Source: Leptodactylus fallax
Lineage: Eukaryota; Chordata; Amphibia; Anura; Leptodactylidae
Direction: 5' to 3'
Assembly: GCA_947044405.1 (NCBI GenBank)
Contig: CAMRHE010000068.1
Span: forward strand, 2,014,501 to 2,078,500
Length of the DNA stretch: 64,000 bases
Part shown: positions 22,570 through 34,938 of the stretch, piece by piece
Layout of the letters: every line of letters starts with the position of its first letter
How positions within the stretch are numbered: the first letter of the stretch is position 1
The notes under the pieces: generated by a model
Database searches by the model: none
What the model was told of the DNA's origin: nothing
The model's input: only the letters and a program-made list of their open reading frames with translations
Made by a program: the position numbers and the translations under genes

Positions 22570-22797
22570 AATGCTTGTCATCTCGAGTCTACAGGCTGGT
22601 ACTGGAGTCTGCCTTATGACTATACAAGGTGTCACACACAGGAATAAAACGCAGATAAGAGTTTTTAGTGAAAAAGATTCTGTAGAAGCTGAAGATGATA
22701 TCACCACGTATAAAGTAAGACATCCTACAATAAGGAGCAATAGCCCCAGGTTCTCAGAATTCAGTGATATAGTGACAGGCAGTAACTTCTGTAGCAT
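22570..22797 (-). pseudogene. V2R locus D exon 1, damaged
   Basis: It starts at the same ATG as gene B exon 1 (MLQKLLPV versus MLPKLLPV), keeps the hydrophobic LKTLICVLFLCVTPC and TPVPACRL, then diverges just after and reaches a stop at about 22510. The expected DYEYLQDGDIMVGG block and the phase-2 splice donor are missing. With exons 3-6 also absent, locus D is a relic. Confidence 0.8.
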
Positions 22798-22920
22798 CTT
22801 AGTGTGAATGCAGCCTGATGAAATCCACCCAGCTTTTATAGACAGTCCTGTTTACTAAAATGTAAGTTGTCATAAATTTACACACAGGTCTCATATGTAT
22901 TTGGGGTAAAAGTATTCTTC
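22798..22920 (-). promoter_or_regulatory. V2R locus D core promoter
   Basis: TATAAAA (22834-22840 on the minus strand) begins 43 bases before the ATG at 22797. GGACTGTCTATAAA and TCAGGCTGCA are shared with loci B and C, and GAGACCTGTGT upstream is shared with B. Confidence 0.7.
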
Positions 22921-24519
22921 ACTTAACAATTAGACCTGGGTTTGGAAAAATCCAGAGTAGAAAATAAAATCGTTGAGTGATTGTATTAACACTTGCAGAG
23001 ACATAGTGTTACTTCTTTTGTGAATTTCCAAATCTTTTCATCGAAGTGGTTTAATTTATTTAATTAATTGTGTAGAATTTGCCACTCAGTAGAGTCAGTG
23101 GTGACTTTTTCCTATAGGCTTTTAAGATGCAGGAGATTAGGGAGGCCCATCATCCCCAACAGGATCTATAGGAGTCACTAATCAGATTCTCTATGCAGCA
23201 TCCAGTGGAATCAATGATATCTTTATACAACTAAACCCTTACGGGCACAACTTTACTAGTAGAGGAAGCTAGAACCCCATAGCAGGTGACCGTGGGAATG
23301 TTATCCAGGCAAACAGAAAGAGTATGTGGGTTAGAATTTGTAGAGAAGAACAGGATACAATTTAGAAACCAGCAGGGAACAAGCCACTAGACTATGGCAA
23401 AGAGAGAGTGGAGTGACATAGCAGACATCTTACTACGGTCTGACAATCACCAGCAACTTGTGGCACAGCAGAAAATGGGCACGACATAAATAGACACACA
23501 AGTCATCCAAACAAGATGTGCACAGGCCTGAATGAGTACAGCACTCAAGATACAGTCGAAGGAACGCTACATCCATCGGAGAAAAGGGCACCTGGTGTAA
23601 GGCTTTGCTGTCAGACACAGTCAGAGGCATGATTTGAAGATTCTGGGTCCTAATTCAAAATATGTAATGGTGCCACAACCTACTATGTGCAATGTATAAT
23701 GTTGGAGTCTTCTGGTCATGTAGAGAGGTTTTTGGGCCACTTCAGGTTCCAGGGCCCAGGAGTGATTGCTACCACTACACCTGCTATAGCTTTACCCCTG
23801 ACTTCATTATACAAGACTGAAGCTGATACTAGAGACTATAAAGCAGTAGTCGTTCATAAACTGATTTGTATTTGGTTTCAAGTTCCAACCTGTTACATCC
23901 TCTTCTAACTTGTAATATTGTACTGGTCAGTAGGATAGATACAAGCATGGCAGCATAGGGAGCAACTCCCTCCTCAGCAAGGGTCAGTGCAATTAGAGAG
24001 AAGAGAATCTCCTGTATGGCATTACTGTCAGATACAGATGCTTCTTCCCTGGTCAAACACTTACACGGTTTTATCTTTGACAGGTTACCCCCAGATTTAA
24101 GAACTATGGCATACAGATGTGACCACACTTAACCAATACAATTTTTCATGAAACCAATTCAAGACAATATCACGGCATGTTAATAAAATACTTGAAAGGC
24201 AGCAACTCACATCCCTTCCCCAAAATACCCACAAAGTGGCCACACATTGAAACAAATAGGATATTTATCCAGTCCATTTGTGTTAACTTATCAGGAGGTC
24301 ATGTTGCTTCGTGTGCATCTAACATTATCCTATGCTTAGTCATGTCACTCAAAACTTAGAGTAAAGATAAAAGTTTAACATACACTCGAAACACCTAGAA
24401 TTATATGGTCAGGGACAGCCATACACTATCACTATACAAGTAGGGATATAGCCAGTAATACTGCCATTGTTATGGCATAGTTATGGGGGATCTATGCATG
24501 ACCCTACATCATTGTTTTC
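22921..24519. other. No gene recognised
   Basis: Non-repetitive-looking AT-rich DNA with scattered short open frames. I see no V2R exon, transposase or LINE motif. Confidence 0.5.
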
Positions 24520-24930
24520 ATAAATAATTAATTGAAAAAATTACATGGCATCCAACCCAATTTTTATAGCCAGACAGAAAAAAAAGCAGCTTTAGCCTAG
24601 CATTACCAGGTTGGGAAAGCTCATGATTCAAGAGCATTTCCAATCTAATAATACCAACCTGCAGGTGCCCCAGTACCAGGACTAGATATAAAAATTTCTA
24701 GATATCAGGTACTGGATCATACCTGTCTCTTTTTGGTACCCCGGGTGGTGGTGAGTGCCAGATGATAATTGGAGTTAGTGTTAGTTTTTTTTTATCATTT
24801 AACACTATGCCCCATTTTAGTAATATTTGCTGTTAATCAGACAGTGTCCATTACTAAAGCAGTAATAAAAAATTGATAAAAACAAAGACTCAGCATAAAT
24901 ATAAGATTATATATCAAGCAGTGCACTATA
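24520..24930 (+). repeat. Dispersed repeat family X, copy 2
   Basis: It shares with 10215-11000 the ordered blocks CAACCTGCAGGTGCCCCAGT, GGTGGTGGTGAG, GTTAGTGTTAG and the ACACTATGCCCCATTTTAGT region. No frame is conserved. Confidence 0.55.
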
Positions 24931-24955
24931 GTGCATGTAAGAACCCCCTGCTTTC

Positions 24956-25400
24956 CTTGGCAGCTGACACTTTATATAAGGGAATTGCTAGTTGTGCAAT
25001 TCCCTAGTGCTGCGACTGGAACAATGGAAGAAGGGAAAGACAGAGACCGTGAGCCCTAAACTCGACCCAGCCCCTGTCCCTACCTAAAACATATGACCTG
25101 TTTATAGGAAGTCCAGAATCTGCCCCAGACTAGATTGGTAGATAGGCTGTCAATCACACAGGCAAGGCTAAGATTAACTATTTGAGGAGCAGATGAAAAT
25201 AAAGGAGCAGGAGATGGGTGTGGTAGGAAATCAGTTACAGAGAAGAGGTAATAGAGCAGTGTTCAGACATAGCAACAAGAACCCTAAGCAAGAAATCAAA
25301 CTGAACATGCCTCCTGTGCCGCAGCATGCGAGCAAAGGGTGGTGCAGAGATCTGAATAGGCAGAGACGTTACACTTCTGCCTGTTCAGATCTGTCTTACA
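24956..25400 (+). repeat. Repeat family Y, plus copy
   Basis: It holds a small hairpin, GGGAATTGC...GCAATTCCC, at the left, then TCTGCCCCAGAC, AACATGCCTCCTGTGCC and a GGTGGTGCAGAGATCTGAA block. The same blocks occur in reverse orientation at 26915-27580. Class unknown; possibly LTR-derived. Confidence 0.55.
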
Positions 25401-25444
25401 TGCACCATGTTGACTTGTATGTAATATTATACTACTGGGGGTGA

Positions 25445-26230
25445 GGGACCCCTACCGTGAGGTATTATGTAAGTAGGGACTGGCTGTGGGGGAGGAGTTA
25501 GAGAGGTCAGAAGAAGATCTCCTCTATTGTCTACACTAATTCAGCAGGGCTCATCCACCACCACAGTAAAAGTACAGTGTTGCATGAGATCACATTCTGT
25601 ACAAACCACCCAATAATAGTACATATAAGAACCCCCTGTCCCCGCCAGGAATCAGTAAATAAATAAAACATTGGCTTTCTGGAGGGGACAGGGTTTTTAT
25701 ATCTGCTATAGTGTGCTAGTTTGTATATAATCTTGAATGTATATTTCTACTGCTACTGGTGGAGCAGTGAGGGACTTGGTAATTTAGACTGATAATGAAA
25801 TATATAAAGAGCCCAGGAAAACTGGGAACTTACATCTTTCTCTATGCAGCTCTAAACTCTATATTAGATCATGGGGCTATGGTTACTAGAGTTTAGGGCT
25901 GAGCAAACAATATTGTAACACAAGTTTGATATGAGTTTTCCAAAAATGTAAGGTTTGGCCGAACCTGAGATTTTTGGGATTCACCACCCAAAAATCTCTT
26001 TATACCCCAGAGTATAATAATCAGAGACCTCAAGCAGGTCATGACGTCATCTAAATCACAGGCATCAATGGTGATCCAGGAGGCTTAGGGGGCCGGAAAA
26101 TGCAAAAAAAAAGACTTGACTCTGTGGCAGAGTCCCAGAGATGTGAGAAAGGGTGAATATGAGCTTTTTGTTAGTTTTATAATAATAGCACTTCTGATTT
26201 TGACAGAACTTGTGGATGAACCTTGTGAAC
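25445..26230. other. Non-coding; includes a MITE remnant at about 25890-26235
   Basis: Most shows nothing recognisable. From about 25890, GGGCTGAGCAAAC, CCCAGAGTATAATAATCAGA and GGATGAACCTTGTG repeat the layout of the hAT-like MITEs elsewhere in the window, but without clean ends. Confidence 0.45.
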
Positions 26231-26410
26231 ATTAGGTACATCCATCATTACTAGGAGACCTGACAGTGTCATACACTATGTTTTATAGATATAGTCCTAG
26301 GAGCCCTGACAGTGTCATACACTATGTTTTATAGATATAGTCCTAGGAGCCCTGACAGTGTCATACACTATGTTTTATATATAGTCCTAGGAGCCCTGAC
26401 AGTGTATACT
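26231..26410 (-). repeat. 46-bp minisatellite, second array
   Basis: Three to four units of GACAGTGTCATACACTATG...TCCTAGGAGCCCT, exactly 46 bases in the full units; the third unit has a small deletion. It is the reverse complement of the unit at 14981-15298. Confidence 0.9.
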
Positions 26411-26914
26411 ATGTTTCAAGCAAATTTAAGCTCTGATGTCTATGAAATGTATTTGGACTGAACTAAATCATGGAATTCTAATGGCAAAAAAAGAAAACAA
26501 AATTTTTTTTTAGTTTAGGAGTTAGACAAACAGCATACCAGGAGGCCCACAGTAGAATGAGGAGGTTGAGTTTAAAAACCCGAATAAATAAACTCAGAAG
26601 GCGTTAAGTCCTTTATTAGCACTTTAATCTGCAAGAATTAACTCTTTATGATGATCACAGTGAAATGAAAATAACTTATGAATCAGATTGTGCTAACATA
26701 ATTTGTTCCCTCTGCCAGCCCCTCACTTCACCTACTCCCCTGAGGTATTCATTGCCAGCAAGGAGCCTAGTTAGAGGTATCAAAAAGAAGTTTACAGTCC
26801 TCTATTTTGATAAACTACTGGTTAATATACATACGGACTAGGGATCCAGAAAATAAGTCATGCTGAATATAAAACCATATGATATCTAAATTTTTGTTAA
26901 AAAAATATAGAAAT

Positions 26915-27580
26915 GAGTTGTAACTTCTCTGCCTGTTCAGGTCTCTGCACCACCCTCTGTTTGCATGCGGTGGCGCAGGAGGCATGCTCAGTTTGACTCC
27001 TTGTTTAAGATTCTTGTTGTTCAGTCTGAACACTGTCCTAGACTATGTAATTGACTTTCTGCCACACCCGTCTCCTTCACCTTGGTTTTCGTCTGCTCCA
27101 CTAATAGTTAATTTTATCCTTACCTGTGTTATTGACAGCCTATCGTCCTATCAAGTCTGGGGCAGGTTTTTCCTTCCTATTTATTCTTTGCTCACAGTCA
27201 CATTAGCGCTTGCTATTGCTTCTGTGTATTGGCCTTTACTCCATGTTGTTTTGTTACCTGTATTCCTATTTCCGATCTCTGGCTTTGTCGGTGACTATTC
27301 TTTTGGATTGTGATTCTATACTGCGCTGCTCGACTGTTACCGACCCCTTGGCTAGCTGACCTCCCTTTGTTGTTGTTTGTCCTGTCTGTGTTCTTTGTTG
27401 TCACCTATATTAGGAAGGGACTGTCGACCAGTTGATGGCTGTCACCTAGGACAGATCGGGCAAGTTAGCCAAGGACAGTGGGGAGTTTCAGCTGAGGGTC
27501 CACTGTCTTGTTGTGCCCCTCCCCCCAGGGTTCTGCAGCAGCTACTGGGGAATTACTCAACTGGCAATTCCCTTACATGA
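26915..27580 (-). repeat. Repeat family Y, inverted copy
   Basis: On the minus strand it carries the blocks of 24956-25400, ending with the same GGGAATTGCCAGTTGAG hairpin-like terminus. The 109-codon pyrimidine-rich open frame at 26984-27313 lies wholly inside the repeat and is not credited as a gene. Confidence 0.55.
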
Positions 27581-27599
27581 GTAACCCCTGTAATCAGAA

Positions 27600-29800
27600 G
27601 AACTAGAAATGCATTTTTTATTATCTTTAGGTGCAGTAGTATATATAAAAACAATTTTTTTAGGTAAAATTCTATTTATTTAACAAATAAAGCTAATTGT
27701 TTCATGTCTTTTTTGTCCTGAAAAAAACATGGTAAAATAGTTGAGATATGCAACGCCATTAAAAAAGATATTTCTGTGTAAAGCAATGCATTCAAAAGTA
27801 CTAAATTTGCCCTGAGCATCAATGACCCATGGTTCTAAAAGTTTTAAGGGGTGTTTTACAAGGGAAGGGTATATTGATTTCTCTTACATCTGACCATCTT
27901 ACAACTGACCAGTGTTCTGCCAGCATTGTCACATGCATTAGGTATCAAATGAGAAATTACATTAATTGACTAGTGGAGTGATTTATAAAGCTGTGTGTGA
28001 CTTGGAATAAATGGGAAAGGTGAGGTGGGCAACCATTTAGGGGACAGTGGACATATCCCACTAGCACCTAGATCACTATGTCCCATCAAAGAGATGTGGA
28101 CATGATTAAGTTCATGTGAATTGATGTAGTGAGACCAAATAGAAGCAGGGGGCTACAGTGCTTTTCTGCATAGAGACTGTAGCCCCCAAGGTTTTGATTT
28201 AACTCCTATTTTATATGAGGATAATTTATGAAGGGGCCAAGATGATTTCTGCCTCTGCCTTTTTTGTCCCCTTCTTCTACCTTTATTGCTTTAACTGCAA
28301 AACTGGCAATTAACATTGGCCCTTTGAGGTAAACTTTGCTCTATTCATGCAATTTGCACTTTGGGTAATGCAATGTAATGCATGTATGGTATTTTTTCCA
28401 ATGGTAAATATATATATATGGAGGATACTGAAAGTATTCAGTGCCTATTTATATGTTGCCTATTCAGTGCCTATGTATGGTTACATCATTAGCGTGGGTC
28501 GGTCAAGATATGGGGTTATTTTATTATATGGACACCCTATATGAGATGGTAGTTGTCTTAATACATGAGATGGATTGGAGTGGTCACTGTAGATTATAGT
28601 TAGCCATAGTATAGGAGACAACGGTAGGGTGACACACACACTTATACTGTATATGTGTGCTGTGATTACTATGGCTTATACTGTACACTGGCTATTCTTA
28701 TTTGGCCTCCATTTTACTTTAGGCATGGTGTCAGATTCCCTGAAGAGTCCCGATAGCCTCAGGATGGGGCTAGTTTTCTTTATAGGGTTCAATTTGGGAC
28801 TGTTGTTATTACATCAGAATTCCTCTCTGATCGTATGTGCCTTTTCCATCCATGGAATTGTTTGGATTTCAGGCCTATTGATTATTGGTACCAACTATTC
28901 CATTTATTGTGGTAACACTTTCTTTACAGTATCGGTACAGGTGACTGTGTCCCTATTGTTTTTCCATGATATTTCCACTGAGTAATGGGCCTCTACATAC
29001 CATGTGCCATTTAGAATAGTGGTATATTTTTTGTGAAAGAGGAGTGTCGAGAGCCCCCTCATACTCCAGGGCCCAGTAGTACTGCATTCTCTGCACAACC
29101 CCCCCCCCCCCCCCGAACATATAGCTGCACCCCTGGTTTTATTGGAGACTTCTGCAACATTGGGGTATGTGGTAACTAGTTATGATTAAAGATTATTTTT
29201 AATTTAGACCTTCACTATTTTGCTGCACATTAATAATTCTGGCAAACCTGCATGATCCTGTATGCCAGAATAAGTTAATGCAGGGACTCCTAAAGTTACA
29301 TAAGAGTCCCTGCATTTTCTATGTGATCAGAGTTTCTACTGGTCACACTCAACATAGTTCAGAGACTTGTTAATGTAACCTGGAGTAACCTGGAGTAACC
29401 TCATCACATTGAAGTGTCAGGTAGTGGTGGGGGAGGCAGGAGCTGATGGCTATTCATATGAATTACTCGGAACTGCAAATGAATGCAGGGTCTGCCCAGT
29501 AATTCAAATGAATAGCTAGACAGAGCAATTCAGCATGTCAAGCAGATTGTGCTAACGCAATCCAACCCTGATCATTAACTCTGCTACATCTGTATGGGGA
29601 AACTGTGATAACATACTGCTATGGTGGATCAATAGTTGACCCACTGTTATGGAAATGTGGAGCACTTCTAATTTTCATCAGATTCAGGAAAACAAAGGCA
29701 AATCTAACAAACGGCCTGTGATTGGGTCACCATCAGTCATTTGTTCAGTTTCATAAAAAAAACTAACAATTTGAGATGTTTGGGTTGACCTCGGCTCAGT
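27600..29800. other. No gene recognised
   Basis: Unremarkable AT-rich DNA. A hydrophobic open frame at 28629-28985 begins with GTG rather than ATG and has no recognised domain. A run of about 16 C lies at 29099-29114. Near 29880-29990 a CCTATGGCACGC block resembles a common dispersed DNA-transposon end. Confidence 0.4.
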
Positions 29801-30009
29801 ATGAACCGATTTGCCCATCTCTAATTGCAAAATGTTTTACCCATCTCTCATTAGTACTTATATGCCCGTGTTGGTGAACCTATGGCACGCATGTCAGATA
29901 GGGCACGCAGAGCCCATTCAGTTGGCATGCGCGCCGTCGCCACGATCACTCACTAACGGGGAATCTGGTACAGGACTGGACGGGAGAGCTGGAAGGGTCT
30001 TCTTATGAC

Positions 30010-31003
30010 ATAGGTTATATACAAATATATAAAGAAGACAATTCTCACTTAGAAACAATAAATCATTCTAAAACATACAATACATTTTGGCAAATAAACA
30101 CCATCTTGATATCCAACATTCCATAAAGTTAATATATTGAGCTTTATATTTGTAAGGTGAATTAATTTCTCATCTCTCAGCAGATTCAGTCTCTGGTGGG
30201 ATTTTCAGGTTGATGTTAGAAACTAATGATCGGTTCAGGGAAGTTCTGACCTGTAAGGTGTCATTAAGGTGACATCATCGGCTCTACCATATAATTACAG
30301 ACCTGGAAACAGAGCAATAAAGAAATAGAGATGTGTGGAATAAGACATGTAGAACTAACTGTGTAGTCACAAGAGAATAGACATAGATGGAGACAAACGT
30401 ATCATTATTCATAAGCAGCTAAAAGCAACAAATAGAAAAAATCATGAGTTTTATCCCATATTAACCTACCTATCTATATATTTCTCTATCTTTATACCTG
30501 GCATGCTAGCACCCTTTTGTTAGTGCTCACAGCCATGTGATGTACTGGTATACAGTGTACAATATAAAAAAACATAGCATACCAAACCATAAATTCCAAT
30601 GAATTGCCTGAATAAAAATATAACATAGTTCCACCATCACTACACACTACAAAAATAACATATTGCCGTAATTTAGCACAAAGCCTTTAGATTTTTTATT
30701 TAGTTTTTTAACAGAAAAATTCAATGTATAAGAGCCATTGCAATAAGTCCTCTTACTATAAATCATTACAATAATCCTCAACTTCCCCACCCAGCCCAAG
30801 CACTGGGTTGGTAAATATAACTTTATCATTCCACGTATAATGTCTGGATGTTTTGTCCTTTAAATTAAAATTTCAACAATTTGTCCCGGCATTTCTTCTC
30901 ATTCTGACCTTTCATAATAATATCCATAGATTCAACAGTGGTGAAAAAAAAATTGTTTTTAAAAACTCAGAATACATTGGTGAGTTTTTTTTACCCCATA
31001 CAC
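30010..31003. other. No gene recognised
   Basis: AT-rich sequence. The part at 30160-30310 is less AT-rich and could hold an old exon or 3' untranslated region on the minus strand, but I find no supporting frame. Confidence 0.4.
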
Positions 31004-31358
31004 TTAAAGGAAATGGGTCGCCAGGAAATTTTAGTTTTATATTAAACATGTTTATTAAAAAATAGTGATGATTTTTAATTTTTCATGTTATTATCTATAT
31101 TAAAAAATCCTAAAAATCTTGCCCATACAACCCTTGCCACTTTGGTTAAAATAGTTTGTGACTTCTGGTCTACTGAAGATGGATCATGGGCCATAGCTAC
31201 AATGCAGGAAGTTTCAGCATATTATTGGACTTAGAGTCAGAACTGCAGGATTTTTTTTTTTAATAGAGATAATAACTTGCAAACATTTTAAAAAAATATC
31301 TTTAACATAAAACTTGATTTAAAAAATAGGTCCTTTTCTGGCAACATGTTCCCTTTAA
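31004..31358. mobile_element. T2-like (TTAA, Kolobok-type) MITE
   Basis: 355 bp bounded by TTAAAGGAAATGG on the left and CATGTTCCCTTTAA on the right, so both ends read TTAAAGGRA inwards. That matches the TTAAAGGRR ends described for Xenopus T2 elements. Inner sub-repeats GTCGCCAGGAAA and TTTTCTGGCAAC are also inverted. Non-coding. Confidence 0.7.
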
Positions 31359-32403
31359 AGTGTTTGTCTATCAGAATAAATTTTTGGAAAAAGTTCAAAA
31401 AGGGTTTAAAATTATAAAAAATCTGTCACACTCAGATCTTTAATCACGTTCTAATGACTCGTCCAGTGAGTGGGAGTGGCTAAGTAGTTGCTAAGAGGAA
31501 ATAATAAGTAAAAAAATAAAAAACACATTTGGGACCAGGAAGTTTCCTCACAGTAGTGGTAGGGGAGCAGTGTAGTGAGTCTGACTCAATTTTTTAGTTT
31601 ACACCATTTTCAAAGGGTTGTCATAACAGAGGCAACATCTTTCAAAAAGTGGCAGTCCTCATCCTGGTAAACTCAAGAAGCCATTGGAAATATAGCAGTG
31701 CATAGCAGCCATTTATAGCATTTCATGTAACATAAGGATAACTCAAGTCTACCAGAAGCTCTGAATCAGAGGAGTAGTTAGGGGTTCAGTGCAGGAGATG
31801 GGCAAACATGTCTAAGTGCGCCCCCAACTTAGGTATACCAATATTATCACTATATGGTGACAGAAGTACAGGCTCTGCAGAGAGCTGTGTATAAAATTTA
31901 GGTGAATACATCACAGGAAACACTTCGTGACTTACAGGTGACTTTTCTGACTGTAATCGTCCACGTTTTCTGTCTCTATTTGGACTGGGCTGCCATGACC
32001 ACTTCTTCCAGTTGTGACTTCTCTCTAAAATTTGCAACACAGACATCTTTGGCTCCTTTTCCAATAAAAAAAAAATCGGTGGACCCACACTGATCAGCAG
32101 TTTAAAGGGGCGCATAGCATTTGTCCAAGCACTGTGACCCCTTCTCCGTTTACATTGTATTGTTTGCTTTATAGTGGCCATGTAATGGATCTCCAATCTT
32201 GTTCTATGCACTTCTATGGGACAAGGTAGTTATTACATCACACGTTCACTATAAAACCCAGTGATATAAAAAGTGAACAAATCACTGTGCCTGCACATGC
32301 GCCATAGCTGATCAGTGTGGGTTCCAAGTGTTATAACACTCTTATTCATGACCTAACCTGACAACTGATCATCAACAAAAATGAGCTGGAAAACCCCTGT
32401 AAA
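31359..32403. other. No gene recognised
   Basis: Non-coding DNA. A 141-codon open frame on the minus strand (31786-32211) lacks similarity to any family I know and has no splice or neighbour support. Confidence 0.4.
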
Positions 32404-32935
32404 AAATCCCAAATGCTTCATAATTTAATACTGCCCAATTGCCACCTTATATTATGCCCCCTGAGATAAATACTGCCCCACTAATCCCCCCTTATATAAA
32501 TGATCCCAGTTACATTCATAAAGCCCTCTAATAAACCCTTATATTTACACTGCCCCAAATGACGCCTTATATCAATAATGTCCCTTATATTATTTATGTC
32601 TCTTTATATAAATTATCTCCCCCATATAGTTATAATGCCCCTTAATGATCCCTTATATTCATTATGTGCCCTTATATAAATGATCTTCCCCCATAGTCAG
32701 AATGCACCCTAACGACTTCTTATATGAATAATGACCCATTACTTTCTTTAAACCTCCTTATATAAATGAACTCCCCATAGTCATAATGCCCCCTAATGAC
32801 TATTTTTATTCTTTATTCCCCCTTACCATAATGATCTCCTACATAGTCATAATGCCCCCATTGACCCCTTATACTCTGTATGTCTCCTTAAATAAATGAT
32901 CCCTTCTATAGTCCTAATGTCACCTAGCATGCCCT
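32404..32935 (+). repeat. Degenerate tandem repeat, units about 60-90 bp
   Basis: The phrases CTTATATAAATGATC, CCCCATAGTCATAATGCCCC and CTAATGACCCCTTATAT recur with many changes at about 32490, 32604, 32669, 32757, 32818 and 32884. An old, eroding satellite. Confidence 0.7.
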
Positions 32936-33739
32936 TTATGACACATATAATAACAAATAACTCTATGAAGTCATAGAGTTGATTGCACTGGAAAGTAGAC
33001 ATTTTTTCTGTGGTCCTGGCACCTTGTAAGCCAACAGCCCTCAAATGACTTGCGGTTCTCAAGATTCACTTCAAGTTTAGCCAGTTTGGTCACAAGATTT
33101 ACTTCAGCCCCAAATCAGTTTGTTAAGAATCTATAGAATAGAATCCCTCAAGATTCTTTTCATTTCAGGTTTTGTTGGCTCAGGTGGCTGATTTGTTTGG
33201 GTAGAACAAGTTCAGTACGAACCACACCTTAAATTGGCTTAAAACATAGTGTAATACTATGACGTCATGATGCTCGGCATGCCCATGTCACCAGAAAGGC
33301 TCAATTACAGGTCTCAGTGGTCGGCTGATGATGTATGAATGTTTGTTAATTTTCTTCACCTTTCTGGGCTCCAGAGACTCCAGAGTACAAAGCGGCAGAC
33401 ATTTATTTCTCTAGAGAGGACTCTCCATTTGTTTGGTTTCGTAAACAATTTGCAATAACTGTACTGTATGAACTGATTCAGTAGCTCCACATTTCGAGGA
33501 TCCATGCACCAAAAAGCATTTGACAATCCACTCTAGTAACTCATGTCACATAATGTAGACTACCTAATGAGATGACATTGGTTGATTTACTCTTTGAGAG
33601 CAGGCAATGCTGTACCAAGATGCATAAGTATAATAATATATATTTTTTTTAAATTTCAATTGAGCTACATCTGATTCAGTGGACTAAGTCGATGTCTGAC
33701 AGCAAAGTTATGAAATTCTTAATAAAATGGTCAAGAAGC

Positions 33740-34430
33740 ATTGTGTGGGGATGTTTTATTTCAATAACATGTGGGTTTTCCTACTCTGGTAATGACAAGC
33801 TGCTCTGCCTTATCACAACTGGCGATGAAAAATAAATAAGTTATTGAAAAAAAATGGTCCCCTACATTTTATATAACCAGACAGATGTAATAAAGCAGCA
33901 GGAGCAGGCCTGACTTTATCAAAGTGGGAAAACATATGGTTTTAAATTTTGACAGTCGGATAATGCCAGCCTGCAGCTGCCTCAGTACCTGGCCATCACT
34001 AGATAGTTTGTTACTGGACTATATATGACTCCTTCCAGTGCCCCTGGTGGTGGTGGTGAGCATTGTAGTAATGATGGAGGTTAGATTATCATGTTTAGTG
34101 GCTAATACTAACCCCATCTTAGTAATGGATCTTGTCAATAGTAATAAAAAAACATAGAGACATAAAAAAATATTGTATTGAAATAAAACACTCCTATATG
34201 GCCCTAAAATGTATAAAATGTGATCATCAGTCATCAATGTTGTCCGCAGAGTCCAAAATAGTTCAATTAGTGGATCTGAAAAAACAAAATAGAAAGAAAA
34301 ACAATACAAACTCTTTAGTAAAACATAAATAAAGAATAGAATTATACTTATCCTTTCTGGTCCAGCATTTCCTCCTCTTATGGAGTAAAAATGGCAATGA
34401 CATCTTATTTGCTGGTTTACATCACATCAT
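33740..34430 (+). repeat. Dispersed repeat family X, copy 3
   Basis: It shares with 10215-11000 the CTCTGGTAATGACAAGCTGCT, GCCAGCCTGCAGCTGCC, GGTGGTGGTG, AATACTAACCCCATCTTAGT and CTTTCTGGTCCAGCA blocks in the same order. Non-coding. Confidence 0.6.
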
Positions 34431-34938
34431 AGACACAGAGAATCGGATCCCACGATAAGGCCCAGAAGAGGTAATGGAAGGTGAGTATAAATGTTTATTT
34501 TGTCACCTCTCCTGGGCCTCCAGCTATAATACTCTGGAGTCTGTAGAGACCCCAGAATGTAATTTTCCCTCCTGTTCTATTCCAAACAAGTTTGGACCGA
34601 ACTGGGGGTTTGCTGAGTCAAAAACACAGGATCAAATTAATCTTCTGGGCTTTACCCATCTTTGGAAATTACTTATACAGTGGAATTGGCCCCCCTGAAA
34701 TATAGGGTCCCTGTACAGATGTACAGCTTGCACCTATGGTATTTCCACACCTGGAGAGACAGTTTGCATCTTATGTGACTCATTAAAAAAAACTACAACA
34801 CAATATAATTGCCTCGTATACTAATGCATTAATTTTATTTTTATGAGTGATAAAATTGTAAATCTACAAATACCAAATCCCATAAATTACATAAGAAAGC
34901 AAAATAGTATTTGCTTTTAGTGTTCAGATGAGCTGGGA

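Noticed and set aside
22571..22807. 78-codon plus-strand frame across V2R locus D exon 1
   Set aside because: It is the antisense shadow of the exon 1 remnant.
26984..27313. 109-codon hydrophobic open frame on the plus strand
   Set aside because: It lies inside repeat family Y, is pyrimidine-rich, and its other copy at 24956-25400 does not keep the frame.
30160..30310. Minus-strand exon or 3' untranslated region of another gene
   Set aside because: Splice-like AG and GT bases exist but every frame has early stops and no partner exons were found.
31786..32211. 141-codon minus-strand frame
   Set aside because: No recognisable family, no splice sites or neighbours in support, and biased composition.
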